Assembly (NCBI GenBank): GCA_023392755.1
Contig: JAEWNM010000181.1
Span: 1-16,156 of the forward strand
Length of the DNA stretch: 16,156 nt
DNA from: Bacillota bacterium
GTDB taxonomy: Bacteria > Bacillota > Clostridia > Christensenellales > Aristaeellaceae
Direction of reading: 5' to 3'
Part shown: positions 1 to 7,470 of the stretch, in pieces
Position numbering within the stretch: the stretch's first letter is position 1
Layout: the number at the start of each line of letters is the position of its first letter
Notes under the pieces: generated by a model
What the model saw: only the letters and a program-made list of their open reading frames with translations
Told to the model about the DNA's origin: nothing
Databases searched by the model: none
Translations under genes and position numbers: made by a program

Positions 1-2
1 AT

Positions 3-1628
3 GTGGAAACGTGCCGTGTTTTCCATGAGGCATCGCAGCTTGAGGCGGCAGCGGCGCATATGGTGGCGGACAGCCGCCATGCAGCAGCACTCATTACCGA
101 GCAGGCCGCACTGCTGGCCCGGGAAGCCGCGGAACAAGCGGGCAGAACAGTCAGCGCCGGCGGAAGCCTGACACTCATCGCCGGGTCAAGCATTGGCCGG
201 CCGGGCAGCCCGCTGCTCCTTAAGGCGGATGGTGCCATCACGATCCAAAACGGCCCGGCGGGCCACGTGATCCTTGCCGGTGCCGGAGACCTGATGCTGG
301 CCAGCAGTCTGGCGACTACCGGCAGCGTATGGATTGCCAGCCTGGGCGCCATCCAAATGGCGGGCCGTACGTCCATTACCGCGAACAGCACGGCACTTAA
401 CAGCCTTGGCTCCGATGTGGGCAGCAAGGCCAATCCCATCCGCGTCAGGACGGAGACCATCCACGCCATGGGCGAGAATGTCTACCTCCGCCTGGACGGC
501 AATACGGTGGTGGACGCCATCGAGGCGAAAGCTGCGGCCGAGCTCTCCGTGAACGGCAGGCTCGCCGGCATGGCGGGAAGCGGCGCGGATCATGTCCACA
601 TTATGGCCGGGTCTCTCCTTCTGCGTGCCACCAGATCGATAGGCACTCTGACACAGCCGCTCCTTTTGAACGTCGATACCTTGAACATCAAAGGCAGTCG
701 GATGTATCTTGGCAGCATCGCCGGTATGCTTACCATTGAGCGCCTCTCCGGCACAAACGTTTCCCTTGCAGCGGATGGCAGCATCCGCGGTGGGCATCTG
801 TCCGCCTGGAGGCTGAGCATCAACGCTTACGGTTCCATCGGCAGCAAGGAAGCCTCGCTGCGCGTCAGGGTGCCGGAAGGCGTCCGGATGCGTTCCGGAA
901 AGGGTACTATCCACTACATCAATACCTACGTCAGCCCGGAAGATAAATTCCAGGCCTTTACGACAAGGCCGCTGAAGAGCAGCTACAAGACGGTATTCAT
1001 TCTTAACCTGCCCTTCGCTGTCACCTCCGGCGGCCAGGCCGGGGAGAAAGCCACCATTTTGATCGCCTTCGGGCTGGATGATCAGGGGCGTGTCGAAGTG
1101 CTGAGCCTGTTGGACGGGGAAGGCGAGCAGCCCCTTAACCGGCTGTTCCAAGGGCTGAAAGACCGGGGTGTTCTTGCTGTCGGCAGTGCTCTTGGCGGGG
1201 GCTTGGAAGGATTTGCGCAGGCTTTTGACGAAACATTCACAGGTGCGGTTTCCCAGGACATGCCTCTGCTGCGGGTGCTCCCGATGCTGATGAATGTGCG
1301 GACAGAGGACCTGGATGTCTTGCTTAACGATCTGCAAGCTCTCTTCGCTTCGGCGGATAAGGCAGCCGCTTTGAAGTCCTTTGCGCAGATTGAAGCAATA
1401 TGGGCAGAGCGGTATCCCGAAATTGTTTCCGCCATCAGAGAAGGGCTTGCATACTTGGAAGCTGACGCGCAGGGATGGGCGGCCCTGGGCAATGCCATGA
1501 CCGATGTCGCGCGGCTGGTGGCCGGCATGGATCCGCAAGCCGCGCAGGAATCCAAAGCCAGCCTGCTGCTGGCGCTGTTTGAAGTAATGCTGACCTACAT
1601 GGGGGAACAGGAGGCGTTGGCCGCCTGA
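3..1628 (+). CDS. Large beta-solenoid surface/adhesin-like protein, C-terminal part (5' end outside window), with transposase-like C-terminal domain
   Basis: The frame is open from the left edge and stops at TGA 1626-1628, so only the last ~541 residues are visible. Residues ~10-50 are alanine- and glutamate-rich and probably helical. Residues ~50-308 are Gly/Ser/Ala/Val-rich short beta strands typical of filamentous-haemagglutinin-like solenoids. An S-x-x-G-x-x-x-x-P/S-L/I motif recurs near residues 62, 137, 211 and 277. From about residue 320 the character changes: RPL (322-324), VF (331-332), FGLDDQG (356-362), EVL, GEGE, LKDRGV (385-390), GGLEGF (399-404) and, near 453-472, a KAAALKSF...W.E.YP stretch follow the order of the IS256/Mutator transposase catalytic domain. 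The first two catalytic Asp positions appear to be Leu334 and Gly399, and the Cys/His pair is absent, so no transposase activity is expected. A TPR gene follows after 28 bases. The surface role is inferred; signal peptide and anchor, if any, lie outside the window. Confidence 0.75.
   Translation: METCRVFHEASQLEAAAAHMVADSRHAAALITEQAALLAREAAEQAGRTVSAGGSLTLIAGSSIGRPGSPLLLKADGAITIQNGPAGHVILAGAGDLMLASSLATTGSVWIASLGAIQMAGRTSITANSTALNSLGSDVGSKANPIRVRTETIHAMGENVYLRLDGNTVVDAIEAKAAAELSVNGRLAGMAGSGADHVHIMAGSLLLRATRSIGTLTQPLLLNVDTLNIKGSRMYLGSIAGMLTIERLSGTNVSLAADGSIRGGHLSAWRLSINAYGSIGSKEASLRVRVPEGVRMRSGKGTIHYINTYVSPEDKFQAFTTRPLKSSYKTVFILNLPFAVTSGGQAGEKATILIAFGLDDQGRVEVLSLLDGEGEQPLNRLFQGLKDRGVLAVGSALGGGLEGFAQAFDETFTGAVSQDMPLLRVLPMLMNVRTEDLDVLLNDLQALFASADKAAALKSFAQIEAIWAERYPEIVSAIREGLAYLEADAQGWAALGNAMTDVARLVAGMDPQAAQESKASLLLALFEVMLTYMGEQEALAA
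189..875 (+). repeat. Four degenerate beta-solenoid repeats within the adhesin-like protein
   Basis: In the encoded protein the pattern S-[IV]-G-x4-[PS]-[LI]-x-[LV] recurs at residues 62-76, 137-151, 211-225 and 277-291, a period of about 66-75 residues. Examples are SSIGRPGSPLLLKAD and GSIGSKEASLRVRVP. Between motifs are alternating hydrophobic residues and G/N/D turns, as in parallel beta-helices. The repeats are diverged in DNA; the similarity is seen only in the protein. Confidence 0.55.
960..1460 (+). other. Degenerate IS256/Mutator transposase-like domain encoded in the adhesin C-terminus
   Basis: Residues ~320-486 of the adhesin-like protein can be laid in order along the catalytic domain of IS256-family transposases. 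That family typically reads RPL..Y..VF.DA...KV, then GxxxEGxKEVLG, GEsE, LKnRGV, DGLkGF..A, a Q.C..H motif, DL..vY.A, and ALd.FeekWgekYP. Here the matching pieces are RPLKSSYKTVF, GLDDQGRVEVLS, GEGE, LKDRGV, GGLEGFAQAF, SQ, DLQALFASADKAAALKSF and IWAERYPEIV. Catalytic Asp positions are replaced (L334, G399), the Cys/His pair is missing and the protein ends before the usual C-terminal part. The comparison is from memory of the family, not from a computed alignment. Confidence 0.6.
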
Positions 1629-1656
1629 AGCCATGAAGGATGACTGAGGTGTAAGC

Positions 1657-3036
1657 ATGCAACAGAAAAGGAACACGGCCGGCCGTTCCGGAAGAAGTAT
1701 ATGGAAGCGGGCGATGGCCGTGTTCCTTGCTTTTTTGCTGGTCTCAACAATACTGCTGACACAGGCCACGAACATCATGCTAAAGAGCGGCACCTTTGAA
1801 GCTGGCAGCATCGCAGGTACGGCCGCCGGCTATATAGAAGAAAATACGGAATACATCCATATGGACCGGCTGGGGCGCATCACGGAATTGCTGAACGCCG
1901 CCCTGAACAATCAAAGGAAATATGCTGATTTTTACCGCCGGGCTTCAGCCAGCATTGCCAGGGGCGACTATGTCCAGGCATTGTTGGAGATCAGCCAGTG
2001 CCTTGAATTTGCGGATCAGGAAAATGCCGGCGTATTGGCGGATTTGTGGATGAAAAAGGGCGCGCTGCTGGCACTGACGAACAACTATGATGAGGCGCTG
2101 GGGTGCTTCGCCAGGGTTCTGATGCTGGATGATACCGTGCCTTCGGCCTACTACCTCCAGGCGCAGATACGCCTGGAGCGCAAGGAATACCAAACGGCGC
2201 TATGGGACCTGGAGAGGTACGTTTCCCTGGCACCGGAGGATGTACAGGCCCGCGGCCTGCTGGGAGAGGTGTATGAGGCGCTGGGCAAGCGGGAAAACGC
2301 ATTGCTGATCTATGATCGGTTACTGTCCGGGCAGGATGTTTCCCCTTACGCGGGCTATTATCTCAACCGTGCCCGGCTGCGCGTCCAGGCGGAGGAGTAC
2401 GATGATGCCATGCGGGACTACGATGCCTACCTGTCCATCAAAGAGGATACGGACGGCTCCGTCCATGTGATGCGGGCGGCGCTGTTTATGCACAAGGCCC
2501 TGTACGGGGAAGCTGCGGCGGATTTTTATGCGGCTATTGAATTAAAATATGCTGACCCGTCGCTTTGCTATGAGCAGGCGGCGATTTGCCAATACATGCT
2601 GGGCAATTTCGAGGCGGTGATCCGTGACGGCGGAAAAGCCGTCGAAATGCGGGATGGCGCATTGGAAAATGGTCTCATTTACCAGCAAATGGGTCTGGCG
2701 GCTATGGCCCTGAAGGATTACGATAAGGCGTGGGAGTATCTTGGCCGTTCCATGGAGGCGGAGGAAAGGCCGCAGGGCAGCTTCTATTACCGTGGCGTGT
2801 GTGCTATGGTTCTGGAGCGCAACCAGGATGCCATAGCGGATTTTTCCGCCTCCATCGAAGAAGGCTTCCAGCCCCAGCATTGCTACTATAACCGTGGTGT
2901 GTGCTACCTGCGCCTGGAGGATTATGAAAACGCCGGAAGCGATATGCGTCAGGTGCTGGAAACAGGGGAAGATGAAGAACTGACAGCTTTGGCGGAGGAT
3001 GTGCTGGCACAGCTTGCCGCCGCTGTTAGGCAGTAG
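1657..3036 (+). CDS. Membrane-anchored tetratricopeptide repeat (TPR) protein
   Basis: 459 residues from ATG 1657, preceded by GAGGT at 1646-1650. A basic N-terminus (residues 1-18) leads into one hydrophobic segment at about 19-35, which has no clear peptidase site and is probably a signal anchor. From about residue 90 to the end the protein is a chain of TPR units. Typical signatures include LWMKKGALLALTNNYDEAL, YYLQAQIRLERKEYQTALWD, YYNRGVCYLRLEDYENA and repeated Y..A..D/Y...A. patterns, roughly ten units. TPR arrays bind partner proteins and have no enzymatic role, so this one most likely displays a protein-interaction scaffold outside the membrane. It sits 28 bases after the solenoid protein with no terminator between, so the two are probably co-transcribed and may work together at the cell surface. 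The partner and exact role are unknown. Confidence 0.85.
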   Translation: MQQKRNTAGRSGRSIWKRAMAVFLAFLLVSTILLTQATNIMLKSGTFEAGSIAGTAAGYIEENTEYIHMDRLGRITELLNAALNNQRKYADFYRRASASIARGDYVQALLEISQCLEFADQENAGVLADLWMKKGALLALTNNYDEALGCFARVLMLDDTVPSAYYLQAQIRLERKEYQTALWDLERYVSLAPEDVQARGLLGEVYEALGKRENALLIYDRLLSGQDVSPYAGYYLNRARLRVQAEEYDDAMRDYDAYLSIKEDTDGSVHVMRAALFMHKALYGEAAADFYAAIELKYADPSLCYEQAAICQYMLGNFEAVIRDGGKAVEMRDGALENGLIYQQMGLAAMALKDYDKAWEYLGRSMEAEERPQGSFYYRGVCAMVLERNQDAIADFSASIEEGFQPQHCYYNRGVCYLRLEDYENAGSDMRQVLETGEDEELTALAEDVLAQLAAAVRQ

Positions 3037-3103
3037 ACCTGTTTCTGCCGCCGGCCGCCCTGCTTTGACATTGCTAAAAGTCAATAGAAATTTCATTGGC
3101 GAA

Positions 3104-3132
3104 TTGACAAAGCCCAGAAGAGGGTATATAAT
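3104..3132 (+). promoter_or_regulatory. Consensus sigma-A promoter of the maltodextrin operon
   Basis: TTGACA at 3104-3109 and TATAAT at 3127-3132 are separated by exactly 17 bases, a perfect vegetative promoter. The expected start is near 3139-3140. A 12-base palindrome begins about five bases further on, so the promoter is probably strong and held off by a repressor. Confidence 0.88.
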
Positions 3133-3144
3133 GATGTCATCAAC

Positions 3145-3156
3145 GCAACCGGTTGC
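3145..3156 (+). promoter_or_regulatory. LacI-family operator O1 (perfect palindrome)
   Basis: GCAACCGGTTGC is a perfect 12-base palindrome with the central CG typical of LacI/GalR-family operators. It lies just after the -10 box, over the expected first transcribed bases, where a bound repressor would block RNA polymerase. The next gene encodes a LacI-family regulator, so autoregulation is the natural reading. Confidence 0.75.
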
Positions 3157-3222
3157 ATGATTATTAAAAATTATTCATGGATGCTTGTCCGAAAAAGCTT
3201 GATATGAATTGATTTTGCTAAA

Positions 3223-3234
3223 GCAATCGTTTGC
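3223..3234 (+). promoter_or_regulatory. Second LacI-family operator O2 in the leader
   Basis: GCAATCGTTTGC is an imperfect palindrome that fits the same GCAANCGNTTGC pattern as O1, as do MalR/CcpA-like operators. Its centre is 78 bases downstream of the O1 centre and 16 bases before the regulator start codon. It may act as a roadblock or allow looping with O1. Confidence 0.6.
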
Positions 3235-3249
3235 ATTTGGAGTGTTGTT

Positions 3250-4260
3250 ATGGCTGTCACGATTCATGATATTGCCAAAAAAGTGGGTGTCAATCCCTCC
3301 ACGGTGTCCCGGGTGCTCAACGGAAAGGCTGCCATATCCGATGAAACGCGGGAGAAGATATTTGCCGCCATGGAAGAGATGGATTACCATCCCAACAGCG
3401 TGGCCCGCAGCCTTGCCAATGGGTCCAGCGGTGCCATCGGGCTGGCTGTCGATGCCCACGACAATCAGGCCTTTGCCAATATGTTTTTTAGCCGCAGCAT
3501 GCTGGCCATTGAGAAGGTGGCGCAGGCAAACGGGTTTAACGTCATTATTTCCAATAACCTGGAGGAGAAGCGGAAATCTTCCCCCATTGAAAAGCTGATG
3601 CTGGAGAGAAAAGTGGATGGGCTGATTCTTCCCCCATCCATGTTAACGCCGAAGCTGATTGCCAGAATGGCGCAGCTTGATTTTCCGTTTGTAATCCTTG
3701 GAGAACCAAACCATTCGCTGCCGGGTGCAAGCTGGGTGGATGTGAACAATACCCAGGGCGGTGAGGCGGCTGTTGCTCACCTGTTGGATATGGGGTATCA
3801 AAAAATCGGATATCTTGGGGGAAGTGAAAGCCAGCGGTTTGTCAAAAACCGTATCAAGGGTTACCGCCGAGCTTTGGAAGCCAGGGGAATTTCGAAAAGC
3901 TGGGTGATACAGACGGACGGGTCCGCCGAGGAAAGTGAAGCGTTGTCCGGAAGGCTGATGGAATCCGGCGACAGGCCGGACGCTTTCCTGTGCAATGACA
4001 ACATAACTGCATATGGCTTGATAAAAGCCGCAAAGGAAATGCGTCTTTGCGTTCCCAGGGATATTGGCATCGCGGCCTTTGACAATTATCCTTTGGCCGA
4101 ATATACCGATCCGCCACTTACGGCTGTGGATATCGACACCGCTTTGCTGGGGGAGCAGGCGGCGGCCCTCCTTTTCCGGCGGATTGGCAAACATACCCCG
4201 AACCAGCAGATTTTGCTGTCCGCCGCCCTTATACTGCGGGAATCTACGAAACGGGTGTAA
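3250..4260 (+). CDS. LacI-family transcriptional regulator, probable maltodextrin regulator (MalR-like)
   Basis: 336 residues, the usual length for the family. The N-terminus TIHDIAKKVGVNPSTVSRVL is a textbook LacI helix-turn-helix (residues 4-23), followed by NGK, ISDETREKI, and the minor-groove hinge VARSLA near residue 55. The rest is a periplasmic-binding-protein-like effector domain (IGLAVD..., VDGLILPPS, VILGE, YLGG, AFLCNDN, DIGIAAFDN). Start ATG 3250 has GGAG seven bases upstream. It is the first gene after a consensus promoter with two LacI-type operators, and it precedes a GH13 amylase and sugar ABC transporter genes. It therefore probably represses its own operon and is released by a maltodextrin-derived sugar. 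The effector is inferred from context; assignment to the LacI family is firm. Confidence 0.93.
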   Translation: MAVTIHDIAKKVGVNPSTVSRVLNGKAAISDETREKIFAAMEEMDYHPNSVARSLANGSSGAIGLAVDAHDNQAFANMFFSRSMLAIEKVAQANGFNVIISNNLEEKRKSSPIEKLMLERKVDGLILPPSMLTPKLIARMAQLDFPFVILGEPNHSLPGASWVDVNNTQGGEAAVAHLLDMGYQKIGYLGGSESQRFVKNRIKGYRRALEARGISKSWVIQTDGSAEESEALSGRLMESGDRPDAFLCNDNITAYGLIKAAKEMRLCVPRDIGIAAFDNYPLAEYTDPPLTAVDIDTALLGEQAAALLFRRIGKHTPNQQILLSAALILRESTKRV

Positions 4261-4266
4261 CAGCGC

Positions 4267-6033
4267 ATGAACCGACAAGCCGTTTTTCATCAGACTACCC
4301 GGTTTTTTGTACTTCCCCTTGCGCGAAATGTGGTTTCCTTCCGGCTGATTGCCGCAAGGGATGATTTAATGGAATGCCGCCTTTGCTACTGGAAGCGCAG
4401 CGACCCTTATCCCGATGCCCGCAGGGAAGCGCCGCTTCACCGTGCATACCGGGACGATATCCACGATGATTACCGGGTTTGCGTAACTTTTCCCGAAGCC
4501 GCGCACTACATCAGATACTTTTTTCGGTTGCGGGATACAAGCGGCGAAATCGTATATTTCAGCGAGTACGGATTTACCGCGCAGCCGCCCGATCGTGGGT
4601 TCTTCGAATTTCTGTATGCCAATGACCATGATATTGCGCAGACTCCCGATTGGTGCAAAGGCATCGTATATTATCAAATTTTCCCCGAACGCTTTGCCGT
4701 GGGCAACCCGGACAAGACGCATCATACCTATGCCCCCTGGGAAAGCATTCCCACCCGTGATCGCTACCTTGGCGGCGATATCGCGGGCATTGCCTCAAAG
4801 CTTGATTATCTTGAGGCGCTTGGCGTGGAATGCCTGTACCTGAACCCTGTTTTTCAGGGAGACTTCAACCACAAGTATGCCACGACGGACTATTACTGCA
4901 TCGATCCCGGTTTTGGCACCAAGGAGGAGCTTGCCTCATTGGTATCAGATGCCCACCGGCGCGGTATCCGCGTGGTGCTGGACGCCGTGTTCAACCATGT
5001 GGGCGTTCACTTTCCTCCCTTTGAAGACTTGATTCAAAACGGCGGCGCATCCCCCTATAAGGAGTGGTTCTACTTAAAAGGGTTCCCCCTGACCATGGAC
5101 CCCCTGAACTATGAGTGCGTGGGGGATTATCCCTATATGCCGAAGCTGCGTACAGGCCACCCCAAGGTGCGGGAAATGGTGCTGGATGTAATGCTCTACT
5201 GGATCAGGGAAGCGGGGATTGACGGCTGGCGCCTTGATGTGGCGGATGAGGTGGATTTCACCACATGGCAGGCTGTGCGCACCCATATCAAGGCCGCTTA
5301 TCCCGACGTGCTGCTGCTTGGGGAAACCTGGGGCGATGCGGCAAAGCTCGTAAGCTCCGGCGATCAACTGGACAGCGCCATGAACTATCTTTTCCGGGAT
5401 GCCGCGGTGGATTACTTCGCCCATGGACGCATCGGCGAAGCGGAGCTGGACGAGCGCATCCAGCACATGCTGATGAAATATCCCGACCATGTGAATCATG
5501 GCATGTACAATTGCCTGGGCAGCCATGATACCGCAAGGTTTCTTACAGAAGCCGGGGGCGATACCGAAAAAATGAAACTGGCTATTGCCTTTCAGATGGC
5601 CTTCCTTGGCAGCCCCGCTGTTTATTATGGCGACGAGGTAGGTATGGCAGGGGAAAACGACCCCGCCTGCCGGGGCGGCATGGTGTGGGATGAACACAAA
5701 CAGAACCTTGCGCTTTTTCAATGGCACCAAAAGCTGATCAGGCTTCGCAAACATAGCCCGGCGCTCCGGAAAGGCGGCTACAGCACGTATGTATGCGATA
5801 CGGAAAGGCATCTTTTCGGTTTTATGCGCCATGTGCCGGATGAAAGGGTGTATGTCCTCTTTAACCGCGGCATAGAGCCGCAGGCAGTATCTTTGCCCTG
5901 CGCGGGCTGTACCACCGACCTTATCGCCGATGAAATCCTGGACTTTGCGGGGGAGTCGGGAACCGCATTCATCACGGTTCCGCCTCATTCCGTTAAGATC
6001 ATACGACAAACAGGAGGGGAAAGTCATGTGTAG
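4267..6033 (+). CDS. GH13 alpha-amylase-family enzyme, cyclomaltodextrinase/neopullulanase type
   Basis: 588 residues, a typical length for GH13 subfamily 20. Residues ~1-125 look like the N-terminal beta-sandwich of such enzymes. The (beta/alpha)8 barrel carries all four conserved regions: DAVFNH (239-244), GWRLDVADEV (320-329, nucleophile Asp324), LLGETWG (350-356, acid/base Glu353) and SHDT (419-422, Asp421). It also has MPKLRT, close to the MPKLN seen in cyclomaltodextrinases and neopullulanases. A C-terminal beta domain follows. There is no signal peptide, so it acts in the cytoplasm, cutting alpha-1,4 bonds of imported maltodextrins, cyclodextrins or pullulan fragments. It starts six bases after the regulator stop, with a weak ribosome site, so translation is probably coupled. 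Its end overlaps the binding-protein start by eight bases. Exact specificity within the subfamily cannot be read from sequence alone. Confidence 0.93.
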   Translation: MNRQAVFHQTTRFFVLPLARNVVSFRLIAARDDLMECRLCYWKRSDPYPDARREAPLHRAYRDDIHDDYRVCVTFPEAAHYIRYFFRLRDTSGEIVYFSEYGFTAQPPDRGFFEFLYANDHDIAQTPDWCKGIVYYQIFPERFAVGNPDKTHHTYAPWESIPTRDRYLGGDIAGIASKLDYLEALGVECLYLNPVFQGDFNHKYATTDYYCIDPGFGTKEELASLVSDAHRRGIRVVLDAVFNHVGVHFPPFEDLIQNGGASPYKEWFYLKGFPLTMDPLNYECVGDYPYMPKLRTGHPKVREMVLDVMLYWIREAGIDGWRLDVADEVDFTTWQAVRTHIKAAYPDVLLLGETWGDAAKLVSSGDQLDSAMNYLFRDAAVDYFAHGRIGEAELDERIQHMLMKYPDHVNHGMYNCLGSHDTARFLTEAGGDTEKMKLAIAFQMAFLGSPAVYYGDEVGMAGENDPACRGGMVWDEHKQNLALFQWHQKLIRLRKHSPALRKGGYSTYVCDTERHLFGFMRHVPDERVYVLFNRGIEPQAVSLPCAGCTTDLIADEILDFAGESGTAFITVPPHSVKIIRQTGGESHV

Positions 6034-7279
6034 CCTGAAAAAAATTCTGACGGTCATCCTGGTGGCTGTGCTTTGCTTGCCGGCGGCAGCAGCCCTGGGA
6101 CAATCGTCAGAGACCCCGGTGACCATCAATTTCTGGCACCACTACAGTGCGCAGTCGGCTGAGAACGAGACGCTGATGAACGTTCTCATTCCCAAATTCG
6201 AAAGCGAAAACCCCGGGATCAAGGTCAACGCCGTTTCCCACGAGTGGTCGGAATTGCATGACAAGGTGCTGGTCAGCGCCAATACGGGAAGCTTGCCGGA
6301 CGTCGCCCGCTGCGACATCGCCTGGCTGCCCGAGTTTCAAAAGATGGGCATTCTTGTAGCGCTGGATCAGGAGATGGGAAACTTTGCCGATATGGCGGCC
6401 TCCCTCCTGGATAGCGCCATGAGCACCGCAAAGATCGGCGGCGCGGCCTATGGCCTGGCACTGAACACCAACACCAAAATCCTGTTCTACAATGTCAAAA
6501 TGCTGGAGGCGGCAGGTGTTTCCGTTCCTGCCACCATGGATGAATGGGCCGAAGCCGTAGGGAAAATCGCGGGCACCGGTGAAAACGGACAGCAGGTATG
6601 GGGCTGGAATGAACCTGCCCTCTCAGGCTGGAACCTGTGCCCCTTCATCTGGAGCTTTGGCGGCGCTCTTTTGAGCGAGGATCAAACGGCGGCAACCGGC
6701 TATATTAACAGTCCCGCCACCGTGAAGGCGATTGAGACCTTTGCGGACCTTGCAAAAGCAGGCGCCTTAACAGGCTTTAACAGCGGCGATATCCCCATGA
6801 CCGACGGTTTCGGCACAGGCCGGTATGCCATGATGCTGGAAGGGCCCTGGAAGACCGCCGAGCTGGAAGGCGCGTATCCCGATGTAGCTTACGGCACGGC
6901 ACCCATCCCCGCGGGGGAAGGTGGTTCAGCATCCGTACTGGGTGGTGAGGATATCGCCATGTTCACCACGGCCAACAAGGAAGCGGCCTGGAAATTTATG
7001 CAATTCATGACTGCCGACTTCGCCCAGATTGAAATGGCCAAGTGCGGGCAGATTCCCGTAAACAAGGCAGCCATGGAAAGCGACACTGTGAAAAGCGCTC
7101 CCTTTGCACCCTTCCTGGAAGCTATCAAGACGGCCAAAGCCCGCCCCACCGTGGCGGCCTGGTCTGAGATTGACAATGAGCTGAATATTGCCGTCACCGC
7201 CGTGATGAACGGTGAAAAGACGGCGCAGGAAGCCATGGATGATCTGGCCGCGAAGGTGGATGCGCTCCTTAAGGAATAG
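6026..7279 (+). CDS. Sugar ABC transporter substrate-binding protein (MalE-like)
   Basis: 417 residues from ATG 6026, chosen because a strong AGGAGGGG lies at 6011-6018 and a signal peptide follows directly. The signal is KK plus ILTVILVAVLCLPAAAALG, with probable cleavage after Gly25 (A-L-G). Cys17 is preceded by A-V-L, which is not a lipobox. The mature part starts with a cluster-B-type solute-binding pattern: INFWHHYSAQSAENE, IPKFESENPGIKV, LPDVARCDIAWLPEF, LFYNVKMLEAAGV, PATMDEWAE, GPWK and a late GGEDIAMF. It captures oligosaccharide outside the membrane and hands it to the two permeases encoded next. Its start overlaps the amylase stop by eight bases. The surrounding genes indicate maltodextrin as substrate; the protein alone shows only that it is a carbohydrate-binding type. 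Confidence 0.92.
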   Translation: MCSLKKILTVILVAVLCLPAAAALGQSSETPVTINFWHHYSAQSAENETLMNVLIPKFESENPGIKVNAVSHEWSELHDKVLVSANTGSLPDVARCDIAWLPEFQKMGILVALDQEMGNFADMAASLLDSAMSTAKIGGAAYGLALNTNTKILFYNVKMLEAAGVSVPATMDEWAEAVGKIAGTGENGQQVWGWNEPALSGWNLCPFIWSFGGALLSEDQTAATGYINSPATVKAIETFADLAKAGALTGFNSGDIPMTDGFGTGRYAMMLEGPWKTAELEGAYPDVAYGTAPIPAGEGGSASVLGGEDIAMFTTANKEAAWKFMQFMTADFAQIEMAKCGQIPVNKAAMESDTVKSAPFAPFLEAIKTAKARPTVAAWSEIDNELNIAVTAVMNGEKTAQEAMDDLAAKVDALLKE

Positions 7280-7346
7280 CCATCCGATTCATTATATCGC
7301 TGCCGTACAGGCCGGTCAACAGCTTTGTGAAAGGTGCAAAGCTCAC

Positions 7347-7378
7347 GGGAAGGGGAATGGTTTCAAAAGCCCCTTCCC
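7347..7378 (+). promoter_or_regulatory. Stem-loop between binding-protein and permease genes
   Basis: GGGAAGGGG (7347-7355) and CCCCTTCCC (7370-7378) form a perfect 9-base stem with a 14-base loop, 67 bases after the binding-protein stop. Only two Ts follow, so it is not a classical terminator. A second copy of the right arm, CCCCTTCCC at 7419-7427, is followed by TTTT and could pair with the same left arm instead. Such intercistronic structures often protect upstream mRNA so that the binding protein is made in excess of the permeases. Confidence 0.6.
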
Positions 7379-7470
7379 TTCAGCGGCATAGTGCCTGCAT
7401 GCCATGATGCCGCTTGTACCCCTTCCCTTTTAAGTCTCTTTCGCGATTTTCGGTTTTGCGGGGTGTTGAT

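Noticed and set aside
960..1460. An intact IS256 insertion sequence in the solenoid gene
   Set aside because: No terminal inverted repeats or target duplication were seen, the N-terminal DNA-binding part and catalytic residues are missing, and the frame continues from the solenoid.
186..1811. A 541-codon open frame on the minus strand opposite the solenoid protein
   Set aside because: Its product is Gln/His/Pro/Arg-rich without recognisable domains, and the plus-strand frame shows coherent beta-solenoid and transposase-like patterns; it is a shadow of GC-rich coding DNA.
5074..6129. A 351-codon minus-strand open frame opposite the GH13 enzyme
   Set aside because: It lies over a gene with all four GH13 catalytic motifs, and its translation has no domain character.
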